Part shown: piece by piece, positions 1 to 8,776 of the stretch | Layout: every line of letters starts with the position of its first letter | Position numbering within the stretch: position 1 is the stretch's first letter | Virus record (IMG/VR): IMGVR_UViG_3300035070_001240 | Coordinates: 1-59,141 of that record | DNA length: 59,141 nucleotides | Source: a virus | Reading direction: 5' to 3' (one strand) | Made by a program: the position numbers and the translations under genes | Notes under the pieces: generated by a model | What the model was told of the DNA's origin: nothing | Database searches by the model: none | What the model saw: only the letters and a program-made list of their open reading frames with translations

Positions 1-139
1 ATCCTCTATCTCTACCAGCTAAACCATATCCTGTAAGTCCACCAAGACCAGCCCCTGCTAACGCTGCTGTCGTTCCGGTTAAACCTAAAGCTGGTGGAAA
101 TAAAAATCCTACAGCGGCTGGAGCTAGAGTTTTGATAAT
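1..139. repeat. Imperfect terminal direct repeat, left copy
   Basis: Bases 1-139 align without gaps to 59003-59141 with four differences (positions 77, 78, 130 and 136 of this copy). In the ORF that spans them, some differences are silent and others conservative. The repeat therefore marks the circularisation point of the assembly rather than a functional element. It could instead be a true terminal repeat, but exact terminal repeats would be expected to match perfectly. The map length is about 59,002 bp when one copy is removed. Confidence 0.85.
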
Positions 140-208
140 ACCACCAAGACCGTACTCTTCTACTCCGGTATCTGGATTATAATTTTGACTATAATAATTA
201 TTGTTCAT
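1..208 (-). CDS. N-terminal part of 349-aa internal virion/tail protein (continues at right end)
   Basis: The gene starts at the ATG at 208 (first residues MNNNYYSQNYNPDTG) and runs off the left end still open. Joined at position 1/59002 it continues in frame to the stop at 58161, giving 1050 nt or 349 aa. This part holds a glycine/alanine-rich hydrophobic stretch (GGIIKTLAPAAVGFLFPPA, then repeated AGAGLGG-type turns) that could insert in or cross a membrane. Such segments are common in internal core or ejection proteins of short-tailed phages. It lies between a 102-aa gene upstream and the 146-aa gene at 57705. The function is inferred from position only. Confidence 0.8.
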   Translation of the reverse strand, partial: MNNNYYSQNYNPDTGVEEYGLGGIIKTLAPAAVGFLFPPALGLTGTTAALAGAGLGGLTGYGLAGRDRG

Positions 209-234
209 TTTTAATTATTCCCTTTTTATATTTA

Positions 235-543
235 TTAATATAAATCATTCCAGCTAGTACCGTCATAACCTTGGTGTTTGTTTGTTAATGTATTAAATCT
301 AATATCACCAGCTTGTGCAGTAACGGATGCTGCCGTATCTCCTACTTTTATTCTTCCATCTACTTGAATACTTTTATTTTGATCAATTAAAACATTAAAG
401 ATATTAAGAGATTCTTTTTCTTCCAATGAACGAACTAGACTTGCCGCCCATCTAATAATTCCATTCCAACCTTCCTCAATTGTTTCTGGAACAATACGAG
501 GAAAGTCTGGATAACGTTGAATATTTCTGTTACCAGTAGACAT
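235..543 (-). CDS. Small virion-region protein, 102 aa, unknown
   Basis: The protein is 102 aa and opens MSTGNRNIQRYPDFPRIVPE. The C-terminal half (VGDTAASVTAQAGDIRFNT, then HQGYDGTSWNDLY) resembles the short beta-rich ends of fibre-type proteins, which often finish with a 'yng/W' turn. It sits 4 bp downstream of the 621-aa nozzle-like gene and just before the 349-aa protein that crosses the junction, so it is probably a minor tail or fibre component. No enzyme motif is seen. Assignment beyond structural is not possible from sequence alone. Confidence 0.65.
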   Translation of the reverse strand: MSTGNRNIQRYPDFPRIVPETIEEGWNGIIRWAASLVRSLEEKESLNIFNVLIDQNKSIQVDGRIKVGDTAASVTAQAGDIRFNTLTNKHQGYDGTSWNDLY

Positions 544-547
544 TTAC

Positions 548-2413
548 TTAACGTTCCCCGTCTTGAACCATATCTAAACTAATAGTACCAAATCTCCAAC
601 CAGTATTTGCTTTAGTTCCTCTTTCAATTTTAATGATAGCATCTCTTCCTCTTCCACGCATACTAATCTTTTCGGTATTTTGAGATACGTTAAATGGACC
701 TTTATCAGTTTGTGTAGAGGATTGAGGATACTTTTTAAAACTTACTGTAATATTTGCATCACCACCAGTATTAAAGAAATCAAAGTCTGGAATGATACGA
801 TCAACAAATACTAGATTATTTCCAGATGTAGCTTTATCTAAGTCAAATGATCCGCTTTCAACAAAGGAATCAATAGCAGCACCATCACCAGTATACACAT
901 TATCTGGTTCATTATCATAAAGATATGAATCATTACCTGTAGTTAATATTGTATCATATAATTTCTTATCTTCCCATGTAGTCCATTTGGCTTCGCCATA
1001 GCTCCACCAGTTTTCAGCAGGATTATAAGTAACATATTTATTACATTCTGTGCTGCCATTACCAGGATATAACCAAGTTACTTCTGTAAACTCTTTATTA
1101 AATCCGGCAAATACTTTATCAAAGTATGAAGTATTAATATCATCAAAAATATATTGACTGACTGTACAGGGAAGAGCTTTTAATGCACCATCATACATAT
1201 AGAAATCTTTAAAAGACATCCAGAAGGCTCTGCCATCTGCTTCTACCGCTGCATGTAAACCAACAGCTCCACAGTTTGTTCCTAGTTGTTGGAATGAAAA
1301 CACAAATGGAACACCTACATAAGTCATGCTATGAAGAGCGTTATCAGTCCAAACTAGAATTTGGTTACGTGAGTTGATTGCTCCAACAATCTTTGAACCA
1401 TCACCAATTCTTTGTTCACCAGCAGTATTACCAACAGATGTAATCCAGTCGTTATAGTCTTCTTGATTAGACCAACGAATAAGCATTGGATCAAAAACAG
1501 AAGCAAGTGTCATTGTTCCAAAAGCAATAAGATGTCTATCCAATGGAGATACTCGTGCTAAAGTATTTTGTGTTGGACAACTTGTAATAATAGTAGACCT
1601 TTGTCCTGTTCCACCATTTTCATTCCAAATGTAAATAGAACCATTACGTGGACAAGCAATTAAATCTTCACCCCATTGTGACAAGGACCAGTTACGAGGA
1701 AGAACAGCAAATCCTGTACCTACAGAAGCTGGTACACCGTAGCCTTGTCCATTTGCTCTTGGTTCATTCCAAAGATACGTACCATAACCAAGGTCTTCTA
1801 CTTGTGTTTGGCTACCAGCATTTAAAAGAAATTTAAAGTTAGTAGCAGAAGTTCTATTAGAATCAGAGACAGCAGTTGTATTTGTTATAATTTTAAAATA
1901 ACGATTAGTAGAAAGATTAGCAGGAATAGAAGTTCTAAATTGTCCGTCTAAAGAAATACCACCAAGACTATCTCCACCGGAGCTAACAATAACAAAAGTA
2001 TTTTGTGTAAGACCAATTTGAGAAATATCAGGAGTTTGACTTACCCAATCTACTACAATCTTTGTACTTCCTGTACTTGTATACATAATAGGAGAAGTAG
2101 CGGAAGTTGTTGTAGAAGTATTTACAGGAGTAATGTCAAAGATTGCTCCACCATTATAAAGATATAACAGTTGATCAGTACCAAAGGCAGCATATAGATT
2201 ACCAGAAAGAGAAGCCCAGGACGTAATTGTTCTGGCAATTCCGTTATACTGAGTATTTAATTTTTTCTGCCAACCGCGAATGTTTTCTGGTTTACCGTTA
2301 CGAAACCTAATCCGGTTTCCATCATACCAATATCCACCTGTTGTATATTGTGTATTTTCTCGGTTAATACCAGCTTTGAAATCTATAGGTACTCGTTTAG
2401 TATCTGTAGACAT
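548..2413 (-). CDS. Tail nozzle / packaged-DNA stabilisation protein-like
   Basis: This 621-aa protein opens with PIDFKAGINRENTQYTTGGYW, followed by an 'RIRFRNGKPENIRGW' stretch. That beginning is characteristic of the large tail proteins of short-tailed phages related to P22 gp10-type stabilisation proteins and T7 gp12-type nozzles. The rest is beta-rich with regularly spaced aromatic and glycine residues, compatible with a propeller-like fold. It would cap the neck and hold packaged DNA in place. It lies downstream of the fibre and assembly genes and upstream of the internal proteins, which suits a tail hub. The family assignment is from pattern recognition; the exact class is uncertain. 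Confidence 0.75.
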   Translation of the reverse strand: MSTDTKRVPIDFKAGINRENTQYTTGGYWYDGNRIRFRNGKPENIRGWQKKLNTQYNGIARTITSWASLSGNLYAAFGTDQLLYLYNGGAIFDITPVNTSTTTSATSPIMYTSTGSTKIVVDWVSQTPDISQIGLTQNTFVIVSSGGDSLGGISLDGQFRTSIPANLSTNRYFKIITNTTAVSDSNRTSATNFKFLLNAGSQTQVEDLGYGTYLWNEPRANGQGYGVPASVGTGFAVLPRNWSLSQWGEDLIACPRNGSIYIWNENGGTGQRSTIITSCPTQNTLARVSPLDRHLIAFGTMTLASVFDPMLIRWSNQEDYNDWITSVGNTAGEQRIGDGSKIVGAINSRNQILVWTDNALHSMTYVGVPFVFSFQQLGTNCGAVGLHAAVEADGRAFWMSFKDFYMYDGALKALPCTVSQYIFDDINTSYFDKVFAGFNKEFTEVTWLYPGNGSTECNKYVTYNPAENWWSYGEAKWTTWEDKKLYDTILTTGNDSYLYDNEPDNVYTGDGAAIDSFVESGSFDLDKATSGNNLVFVDRIIPDFDFFNTGGDANITVSFKKYPQSSTQTDKGPFNVSQNTEKISMRGRGRDAIIKIERGTKANTGWRFGTISLDMVQDGER

Positions 2414-2431
2414 TCCATTCCTTTATTATTC

Positions 2432-2836
2432 TTATGTTCTTTTTTCTTTATTTTTAAATGGAATCTTAGGAGCTTGATAAGCATACAGTCCTGAGTAAAC
2501 AAACGTATCTTTAATTTTACCTTTTACAACTTGTGCTTTTTTCTTTTCGTAATCTACATAATCCATAACTATTGATACAATTTCAATTTGAATAGGATAG
2601 GGAGAAAAAATACATTGTCCAAATTGTACTAGCATTTTAACTACTAAATTAGATTGTTGATAACTAGCTGCATCTGCTTCTGCTATCGCTAACATTGATT
2701 TTTCATCTTTACAGAAAAAATTAATGTATGGAATTTGTCCTACTTTAAAACTTTCTTCAGCCTTTACTTTAAATGTAAAAACACTAATTAATGAAAAAAA
2801 TAAAAATCCAATGAATAACTTTTTAAACTTATTCAT
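2432..2836 (-). CDS. Exported 134-aa protein with signal peptide
   Basis: The N-terminus is a textbook Sec signal: positive MNKFKKL, a hydrophobic core (FIGFLFFSLISVFTF), then KVKAEE with an A-x-A-like VKA cleavage site near residue 26. The mature part has two cysteines (FFCKD, GQCIF) that could form a disulfide in the periplasm. The ATG overlaps the stop of the upstream gene (2836), so the two are translationally coupled. A secreted protein in the tail region could act in lysis, superinfection exclusion or inhibition of a periplasmic host factor. No family was recognised. Confidence 0.7.
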   Translation of the reverse strand: MNKFKKLFIGFLFFSLISVFTFKVKAEESFKVGQIPYINFFCKDEKSMLAIAEADAASYQQSNLVVKMLVQFGQCIFSPYPIQIEIVSIVMDYVDYEKKKAQVVKGKIKDTFVYSGLYAYQAPKIPFKNKEKRT

Positions 2837-3447
2837 TATTCTTTAGGCCAGTCATTAATTGGCGCATTACCTGTTGGTTTTCTATCTTCATCAACTGGTG
2901 TTACAAATAAAGCTTTGAATTGATCCATTGTTGAACAAGCATTAATGGCTGCTTCAATTTCATTGGCTTTTGCGCGAACAGCAGAACGATATACAGTAAT
3001 TTCATCAGGAACAGTACCACCTGTTTCAGTTGCACGAATTACATACCAATCTGATACAGAAAGTTTTGAGTAACAGGTTTGATTATTTTGATTCTTGTAT
3101 TGAGTCTTTAAACCAGTTTGTACCATTTGTTCGCCAGTGTTAGGATCAATAACTGCATCACCATTTTCATCAACAACAAGAATATCTTCTAAATTCTTGT
3201 CGGTATATTGAGTTACTCCAATCACTTCCGCGCCGTTATCACTAAGATTATTGACAACGCCACCTTCTCTTTGAAAACGAATATCTCCACCCTTTTGAAT
3301 AGAGTAAGGAACAAAACCAATACCACGTAACTCTTCTTTAGACCAAAGCTTAAAGATAGAAGACGGATATTGTGTTCCGTTTACAGTTACACCTCGATTA
3401 CCACGGACAATTCCTACAATCTGTCCATTTTCTACTTTAGCCCACAT
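2836..3447 (-). CDS. Tail fibre assembly / DUF4376-like protein
   Basis: A 203-aa protein opening MWAKVENGQIVGIVRG, a start typical of phage fibre-assembly or tip proteins that begin with a small beta domain. Its C-terminal third (SDWYVIRATETGGTVPDE, then a helix with regularly spaced A, E, R and M residues) matches the general form of DUF4376/tail-fibre-assembly chaperones, where 'sDWy..R..e.G...P..' precedes an alpha-helical segment. It is followed directly by the secreted 134-aa gene and lies just after the fibre cluster. It probably assists folding or attachment of the 809-aa fibre. Family naming is moderate confidence. Confidence 0.6.
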   Translation of the reverse strand: MWAKVENGQIVGIVRGNRGVTVNGTQYPSSIFKLWSKEELRGIGFVPYSIQKGGDIRFQREGGVVNNLSDNGAEVIGVTQYTDKNLEDILVVDENGDAVIDPNTGEQMVQTGLKTQYKNQNNQTCYSKLSVSDWYVIRATETGGTVPDEITVYRSAVRAKANEIEAAINACSTMDQFKALFVTPVDEDRKPTGNAPINDWPKE

Positions 3448-3449
3448 GA

Positions 3450-3635
3450 TTAATCATCCTTCTTAGTATATTTGTTAATAACATTTTTAACAGTTTCTGT
3501 TTCTAAAATTCTAATTACAACCCAAATTAAAGAAAGTACAGCAGTAATTTCTGGAACCATTTCCAGTATTGCACCAATGGTAACAACACCAGCACTAGCA
3601 TCAATAATTTGTTTTGTTGGTTCTTCTATTTTCAT
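3450..3635 (-). CDS. Small single-span membrane protein, holin candidate
   Basis: This 61-aa protein has hydrophobic segments around residues 14-29 and 31-45 (for example VVTIGAILEMVPEITAVLSL), a short charged N-terminus and a lysine-rich end (INKYTKKDD). Size, hydrophobicity and basic tail fit a small holin or pinholin. It is packed between a coiled-coil protein and the fibre-assembly gene. No catalytic residues are present. An alternative is a membrane-anchored tail accessory protein. Confidence 0.55.
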   Translation of the reverse strand: MKIEEPTKQIIDASAGVVTIGAILEMVPEITAVLSLIWVVIRILETETVKNVINKYTKKDD

Positions 3636-3638
3636 TTC

Positions 3639-3983
3639 TTATTTAGCTCCTACTGGTGGGTGACTACCGTTATGCATGCTATAAATTTTATCTAAATTTT
3701 TATGAACAACCCTCATTTCAGTTTGTAATTCAGCAATTGCTTTATGGTTTTGTTCTAATTTAGCTGGTGCAAGAATATTTGAAAATACTCCAACTTGATG
3801 TTTAATTACAGCTTGTCCACTTTCTATTTCTTCTAATCTACTTTCTAGTTTACTTACGTAGTTTTGTAGTTGTACTAAATCTTGAATAATTCTAGAAACT
3901 TGAGATTTAACAACTGCAAAAGCACCAGCAAGAGAAGCAAGTAAAGTTACAAACTGAATAAGTTCACGAATACCAAACTCCAT
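3639..3983 (-). CDS. Membrane-anchored coiled-coil protein, spanin/holin-accessory-like
   Basis: This 114-aa protein has an N-terminal hydrophobic segment (LIQFVTLLASLAGAFAVV) followed by a long heptad-rich helix with Q, E and L spacing (residues about 35-95). It ends in a short polar tail (HNGSHPPVGAK). One membrane anchor plus coiled coil is the architecture of i-spanins and of some holin-associated proteins. It is immediately upstream of the 61-aa membrane protein, so the pair may form a lysis cassette. No Lys/Rz homology can be shown by eye. Confidence 0.55.
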   Translation of the reverse strand: MEFGIRELIQFVTLLASLAGAFAVVKSQVSRIIQDLVQLQNYVSKLESRLEEIESGQAVIKHQVGVFSNILAPAKLEQNHKAIAELQTEMRVVHKNLDKIYSMHNGSHPPVGAK

Positions 3984-3989
3984 TGTAGT

Positions 3990-6419
3990 TTACCGTGCCC
4001 TCGCCTGCTCAACACCCTCGCCGCCGAATGGATGATCGGCAAATGCGAGGTAGATGAAGGTGCCGCCGGAGCCGTTTAAACCACCTGCGTGCCTTATCTT
4101 AAACCCATTAGCTGTGCCGTCGAGAACCAGAGACGTAGGGCTTGTATTTTCAATATCACTAGTGTCAGCTTGGAGATAAGCTTCCATCGGGTTATATGGG
4201 TCTGACGCTATATTCTTAACAATCCACGAACCCGTAGTATCGGTACGCTTAATCATCAACCAAGCAGGACGGAAGCCACTTGCACCGTCATCAACAACAA
4301 CATACGGCCCATCTGTATTTCCGTTGCCGGTATAGGAACCTATGCCGATTAAGCCGGGGGTACGGGCGAAGCAGTAAGTCAAATATGTACCGCCACTAGC
4401 GTTGTGGATACCGCTGTTGTCTTTAACTGAATAAACAGAAGATGTTGGTGCAGTGTCGTTCCAGTAGTTAGTATCCCCGCTGTCAACAGCAGCAGTGCTG
4501 TTTAGGAACATTGCATCGTGGTTAGTACCGAAATCTTTATGCCAGACCACCCAACCGCCACCTGTGGCACTGTCTGTGCGTTTGTTGATAATCATGTCGG
4601 GTGTTTGGCCTAAACCGTGACCAACCGTACCTGTCGAGCCAACACCGGTATAGGTTCCGATGCTAAAACCACTATGATCAGCAACGTTAACCGTGCTGGT
4701 AATTGAGCCGTCAGTATTTGATGAGCCGGAGCCACCAGCTTTGAGTTGGTAGGCCACAAAGTTTTCTGTGTTGTCGTTGTAACCACCAGCACCAGTACCA
4801 AGCTCAAACCCATCGGCATTGAAAGCAGTTACTCCGTTCGCGTCTGTGCTTTCTGCATTAGTGCTGTCTGAATTAAGTTCTTTGGTAACGCCACGAACAG
4901 CATCAACCCACTTCCATTCATCGGCTTGGTCGCGGTTCTTGATGATGACTAGATCAGGCTGGAACGTGCTGTTGCCCGTCTGCGTAATATCCCGTGAAGC
5001 CGTGGCGTTGCCGGTGTAAAGCGTTGTTTGGAAATATGCGCTTGGATCGGTGATGGTTGGCGCTGGTAGATTTTGGGTGGCAAGCTCTACACTACCTGTG
5101 ACGGTGTAAGTGTGGTCATCAAAATCCACATCGAAATCAAGGACCGCCGAGTTATACGAATTGGCGTAAGCGAACCATATTTTTGATGTGCTGAGTGTAT
5201 AGGTCGCATTACTCTCAGTGCTTGGGTTTCCGGTTGTACCGCCAGAACTATCAAACCATGTATCATTGACCCCGAACCATAATTTGCCGGATGCACCGTC
5301 ATAAACGATCTGACCAATATCGGTGCTGCCCGTGTCAAATCTCGGTGTTAGCGACCCGCCTAATTGCGACGAGTTGTTATATATCCGAGTTAAAGAACCG
5401 CTGTCGTACAGCCCATAATCATCAGCCCCACCAAATCCCGGTGTCGCTGTGTGAGATGTATCGTCAGAGCAAACACCAAAACCTTGAAGCGCCGCTGTGG
5501 TAAGCGGGAACTCTATATAAACTTTGCCAGCGGTCGGAAATGGGATGGTTGATAATGCGCGGCCATGAGCCGCAGAGCTTGTCGATAAGGTGCGGTTGCC
5601 GTTTGAAAATGTACGGTTGCTTGAGGTCGTGCCACCGCCTTGAGACAGAGGATTAAGCGTGGCGCGGTTACTCTTGTCCTCATTATCCATTGGATTGTCA
5701 TTTGTGGCATTGGCACTGGTAATACTATTCAGCGTGAAATCGTTACCGTTCCCGCTGTTGTCGCCCCCAAGATCAGCACTATCCGCAAAGTCGAGCCAGA
5801 AGCCGTTTGATCCGAATGTCAATCCAGAGGGGTCTTTAGGTATCCAAACGCCGTTACTATCAAGCTCTCCAAAATCAGAAGCATCGGTAACATTAGTGCC
5901 ATCCAGCGCGATTACTTCCGCCAGATACCCTTCATAATACTGACCAGCACCGTTCCTGCCGACATACTGGGCCGTGGCGCGAAGCCATCCGCCCATCGTG
6001 CCGCTTTCAGTATTGGTGGCAAAGTCAGTAATTTCGACACCGTCTTTCCACATACGGACATCAGTTGTGTCGTTGAAGGAGATGACCCAGTGTTGCCAAG
6101 CTGTCGTGTCGCGATAAAGCGCCGATGTTTTGACGGACCAATCGTTTCCATCATCTCCAATCGTCTCCATCGCGTCGTTGCTTGAAAAACGGATAAAGTC
6201 TGATTGCGCGGCAGTGGTGATGCCAGCGAGAACGGCACCAAAAGCCGTCAACCCCGAACGCTTCGCCCAAAAGGAAAAGGTGAAATCAGTATTTGACGAT
6301 CCGCTCGAGGGCGTCCAACTAAAATAATCTGCCGAGCCGTCCAACCAGACAGCCCCAGCAGGAACATAGCCGCCAGCACTGCCGCCTGTTAAACTAAAAG
6401 GTACTCTTACGATAGACAT
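3990..6419 (-). CDS. Large receptor-binding fibre/adhesin with LamG-like and DUF7483-type repeats
   Basis: The protein is 809 aa. Residues about 25-170 form a concanavalin/LamG-like jelly roll (FTFSFWAKRSG, then WQHWVISFNDTTDVRMWKDG). A SPRY/B30.2-like stretch follows at about 275-440 (AGKVYIEFPLT, GKLWFGVNDTW). After that come two to three copies of a domain with 'FQPDLVIIKNR...VDAVRG...NADGFELG...VAYQLKAGG' spacing, the DUF7483 pattern of marine phage fibres. The base composition is strikingly GC-rich against its AT-rich neighbours, which points to acquisition from another phage. It probably binds the host surface. Its 5' end is only 18 bp from the preceding fibre gene. Confidence 0.8.
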   Translation of the reverse strand: MSIVRVPFSLTGGSAGGYVPAGAVWLDGSADYFSWTPSSGSSNTDFTFSFWAKRSGLTAFGAVLAGITTAAQSDFIRFSSNDAMETIGDDGNDWSVKTSALYRDTTAWQHWVISFNDTTDVRMWKDGVEITDFATNTESGTMGGWLRATAQYVGRNGAGQYYEGYLAEVIALDGTNVTDASDFGELDSNGVWIPKDPSGLTFGSNGFWLDFADSADLGGDNSGNGNDFTLNSITSANATNDNPMDNEDKSNRATLNPLSQGGGTTSSNRTFSNGNRTLSTSSAAHGRALSTIPFPTAGKVYIEFPLTTAALQGFGVCSDDTSHTATPGFGGADDYGLYDSGSLTRIYNNSSQLGGSLTPRFDTGSTDIGQIVYDGASGKLWFGVNDTWFDSSGGTTGNPSTESNATYTLSTSKIWFAYANSYNSAVLDFDVDFDDHTYTVTGSVELATQNLPAPTITDPSAYFQTTLYTGNATASRDITQTGNSTFQPDLVIIKNRDQADEWKWVDAVRGVTKELNSDSTNAESTDANGVTAFNADGFELGTGAGGYNDNTENFVAYQLKAGGSGSSNTDGSITSTVNVADHSGFSIGTYTGVGSTGTVGHGLGQTPDMIINKRTDSATGGGWVVWHKDFGTNHDAMFLNSTAAVDSGDTNYWNDTAPTSSVYSVKDNSGIHNASGGTYLTYCFARTPGLIGIGSYTGNGNTDGPYVVVDDGASGFRPAWLMIKRTDTTGSWIVKNIASDPYNPMEAYLQADTSDIENTSPTSLVLDGTANGFKIRHAGGLNGSGGTFIYLAFADHPFGGEGVEQARAR

Positions 6420-6437
6420 TAATAACTATTCCCTTTT

Positions 6438-7319
6438 TTACTTAAAGTCTGCCTTTAGTTCTGCATCAATTGCTGTTGAAGTACGTACACTATAAGAAAG
6501 AATATCAACAGCGGAAGCAGTTGTAGTAAGAGTTGGAGCAGTCCCACTAGCAAACTTATAAACACTATTATAAGCAAGAGTACGACTACCAGTTCCATCT
6601 TGGTATACATAGATAAGTCCTGTCTGTCCTGGTTGTGCAGGAGTCATTGCTTTTAAAGTACGATTACCGCCTAGAGTTACAACAAAGTTATTTGCGTTGC
6701 TTGAAGAAACTGCAATACAAGCTGCATCTGTAAGAGTAATAATTGTACCTCGTGCTGCACCAGATACGTTTACAACATTATCAAAGTTTGTTACGCTAGT
6801 AAATGTTTTGGAGCCAGTAATTGTTGAATCAGAAGAAGTTTGAACATAACGAGCATCAGCAATTGAAATATCAGGAATTTCAGTTACGCTTGTTCCAATA
6901 TTTCGTGAAGCTCCTGTACCAAAAGCAGATCGTACAGAAACGCCATCACAATACATAATTGCAGCATAACCTTGTGGAACGGCAGTACCGTCTCCACCAG
7001 CACATTTCATTGTAACAGAAAATGCACCAGACGTATTGTTACGTACAAGATACTGTTTTGTTACAGAAGGAATGATGACATCTACACTTGATGTTAGTGT
7101 ACCGTGCAGTTCAAGAATTGCACTACGAGCTTGGTCAACAGAACCATTCTCTACACTAAGAGTTACGCTATCTGCTGCTAAAGCAATTGAGGTATATCCA
7201 GCAACAGCTTGGTCTACAAGTGAAAATACGTTGGAGTTAAGTCGGCTACCCCAAGTATTAGAGTTTTCACCCGTTGCTTGTTTCTCTAGTCGAATACGTG
7301 TGGTATATGTACTAGGCAT
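6438..7319 (-). CDS. Tail fibre-type structural protein
   Basis: A 293-aa beta-rich protein that opens with RIRLEKQATGENSNTWGSR, then NVFSLVDQAVAGYTSI. That start is shared by many podovirus and cyanophage fibre or virion-associated proteins. The middle has 'ADARYVQTSSDSTITGSKT', a common fibre repeat style, and the end is Ser/Thr-rich. It lies 2 bp downstream of the adaptor gene and 18 bp upstream of the 809-aa fibre. It probably acts as the fibre base or anchors the larger adhesin. No enzymatic motif is seen. Confidence 0.7.
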   Translation of the reverse strand: MPSTYTTRIRLEKQATGENSNTWGSRLNSNVFSLVDQAVAGYTSIALAADSVTLSVENGSVDQARSAILELHGTLTSSVDVIIPSVTKQYLVRNNTSGAFSVTMKCAGGDGTAVPQGYAAIMYCDGVSVRSAFGTGASRNIGTSVTEIPDISIADARYVQTSSDSTITGSKTFTSVTNFDNVVNVSGAARGTIITLTDAACIAVSSSNANNFVVTLGGNRTLKAMTPAQPGQTGLIYVYQDGTGSRTLAYNSVYKFASGTAPTLTTTASAVDILSYSVRTSTAIDAELKADFK

Positions 7320-7321
7320 TT

Positions 7322-7987
7322 TTATCTAGCTCCATCAATTAAAGTATCACCACTTCCTGCGGGTGAAGCTACAGTTTCCATATCGTCTCTGCGATTACGT
7401 CTTGCCTCGTTAACAAGGGTTAGTGAGGCTCGTTGATATTGACCATCCCAAATTTGTGCAGCAGTAAAGTTTTTCATGTAATAACATGCCTCTACCATAG
7501 TAGCATAGAACAATGCATTAGCACAAAAGTTAGTATAGTAATTAGTTTGTTTTCCTGTACTTAAAGTAGAAGGTTGAACAACATACTCTAACTCGACTAC
7601 ACTAGCTGATATAGGAGTTGGTACAATGATAAGTTTATCATTTCTAAATTTGGCATAATATTTAGGAACACCAACAGAAGAACGTACAGGCCAGTAATCT
7701 TCTGTAAATTCTTTTGTACGAAGAAGAAGCGATACACGGCTTCCACTTGAGTTAATGTAATTAACATTCTTTACAATAAGCGTATTGGAAGGCATACTTA
7801 AAAATGGATCAGAAGCAGTAAAGTTACTCGTAGCATATTCAGTTAATCCCTCTGAATCAAGTTCACGAGTTATACGATTTTCTGCCCGTCGAATAAAATC
7901 TGGAATAGCATTTACAAAATCTGTATCATCATTTTCAAGGGTGTCTTGAACTTGTGACACTAAAGTATTATAAGTTAATACTGCCAT
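7322..7987 (-). CDS. Neck adaptor / tail tubular protein A-like
   Basis: A 221-aa protein whose N-terminus (YNTLVSQVQDTLENDDTDF, then IPDFIRRAENRI) and centre (PKYYAKFRNDKLIIVPTP) match the general pattern of podovirus adaptor proteins of the T7 gp11 type. These form a ring between portal and nozzle. Helical ends and a central beta region are visible. A second adaptor-like protein is encoded at 9522. The two show little direct sequence identity, so they may form successive rings. Its start abuts the 260-aa gene. Confidence 0.7.
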   Translation of the reverse strand: MAVLTYNTLVSQVQDTLENDDTDFVNAIPDFIRRAENRITRELDSEGLTEYATSNFTASDPFLSMPSNTLIVKNVNYINSSGSRVSLLLRTKEFTEDYWPVRSSVGVPKYYAKFRNDKLIIVPTPISASVVELEYVVQPSTLSTGKQTNYYTNFCANALFYATMVEACYYMKNFTAAQIWDGQYQRASLTLVNEARRNRRDDMETVASPAGSGDTLIDGAR

Positions 7988-8770
7988 TTACGCTGCCCTT
8001 CTTCTTTCTACTGTCCAGGTTTCCGTTGTACCGCTGCCTAATTCTCTAGTCCAACTTGCACTACCAGTTCCTGGTTCTCTTGTCCAATTTTCTGTTGTTG
8101 CATTTCCACGTTCAATTGACCATAAACCAAATCCAGTAGAAGAATTTACAGTAAAGGTAACCTTTTGTCCTGTTAGAAGTACAAGAGCATTTCCAGTTAC
8201 ACTTACACTTCCTAAACTGTATTTAACTTGTTGGCCTGTAATTGGTACATTAACATCAACAACTGCTGTTGGAGTACCTAGTTCAAAAGTAGCTTGTTGT
8301 CCAGTTATCTCAATAGTAATACTAGCAACAATATCTACACTACCAACAGAGTAAACACTTTCTTGTCCGGTTGGTACTACAGTTGCACCAGCAAAAGTAT
8401 CTACAGTTCCGAGAGAGTAAGTTGCTTCTTGTCCTTGAGGTACAGCGGCATGATCAATAACTACAAGAGGAGTACCAACTCCAAAGATAGCTTGTTGACC
8501 ATCAATGCTAATTAAAGCATCACCAGTTACGTCAACTGTTCCTACAGAATAAGTAGCTTCTTGTCCTGTAATTTCAAAGATAGAACCAATTGTAACTACA
8601 ACTGATCCTAAACTAGATTGTATTTCTCCTACTAAATCAGCTTCACTATAGGCAAAGTCACCATAACCCCAATAACCATACCCTTGTGAATTATTTAAAA
8701 CAACGGTAGCATCCTGAGTATCAATTCCATACCCATAGTAACCATAAGGATTGCTGCCGTAACCAGCCAT
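7988..8770 (-). CDS. Beta-repeat virion protein, seven 'GQ' repeats
   Basis: The 260-aa protein starts with a Gly/Tyr-rich segment (MAGYGSNPYGYYGYG). It then has seven units of about 28-30 aa, each carrying [T/D/Q]GQ-x-x-x-[Y/F]-x-[VL]-G or a close variant (for example ITGQEATYSVGTV, IDGQQAIFGVGT, ITGQQVKYSLGS). The C-terminal tail has three W-T-[RV]-E units (ENWTREPG, ASWTRELG, ETWTVERR). Regular beta repeats of this sort suggest an extended fibrous or collar protein displayed on the particle. Repeats like these can expand and contract by recombination. No family name can be given with confidence. Confidence 0.65.
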   Translation of the reverse strand: MAGYGSNPYGYYGYGIDTQDATVVLNNSQGYGYWGYGDFAYSEADLVGEIQSSLGSVVVTIGSIFEITGQEATYSVGTVDVTGDALISIDGQQAIFGVGTPLVVIDHAAVPQGQEATYSLGTVDTFAGATVVPTGQESVYSVGSVDIVASITIEITGQQATFELGTPTAVVDVNVPITGQQVKYSLGSVSVTGNALVLLTGQKVTFTVNSSTGFGLWSIERGNATTENWTREPGTGSASWTRELGSGTTETWTVERRRAA

Positions 8771-8776
8771 ATATTA

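Noticed and set aside
4610-6327. Several long ORFs in other frames of the 809-aa fibre gene
   Set aside because: GC-rich coding DNA naturally opens other frames. Their proteins are Thr/Arg/Pro biased with no motifs and no ribosome-binding sites.
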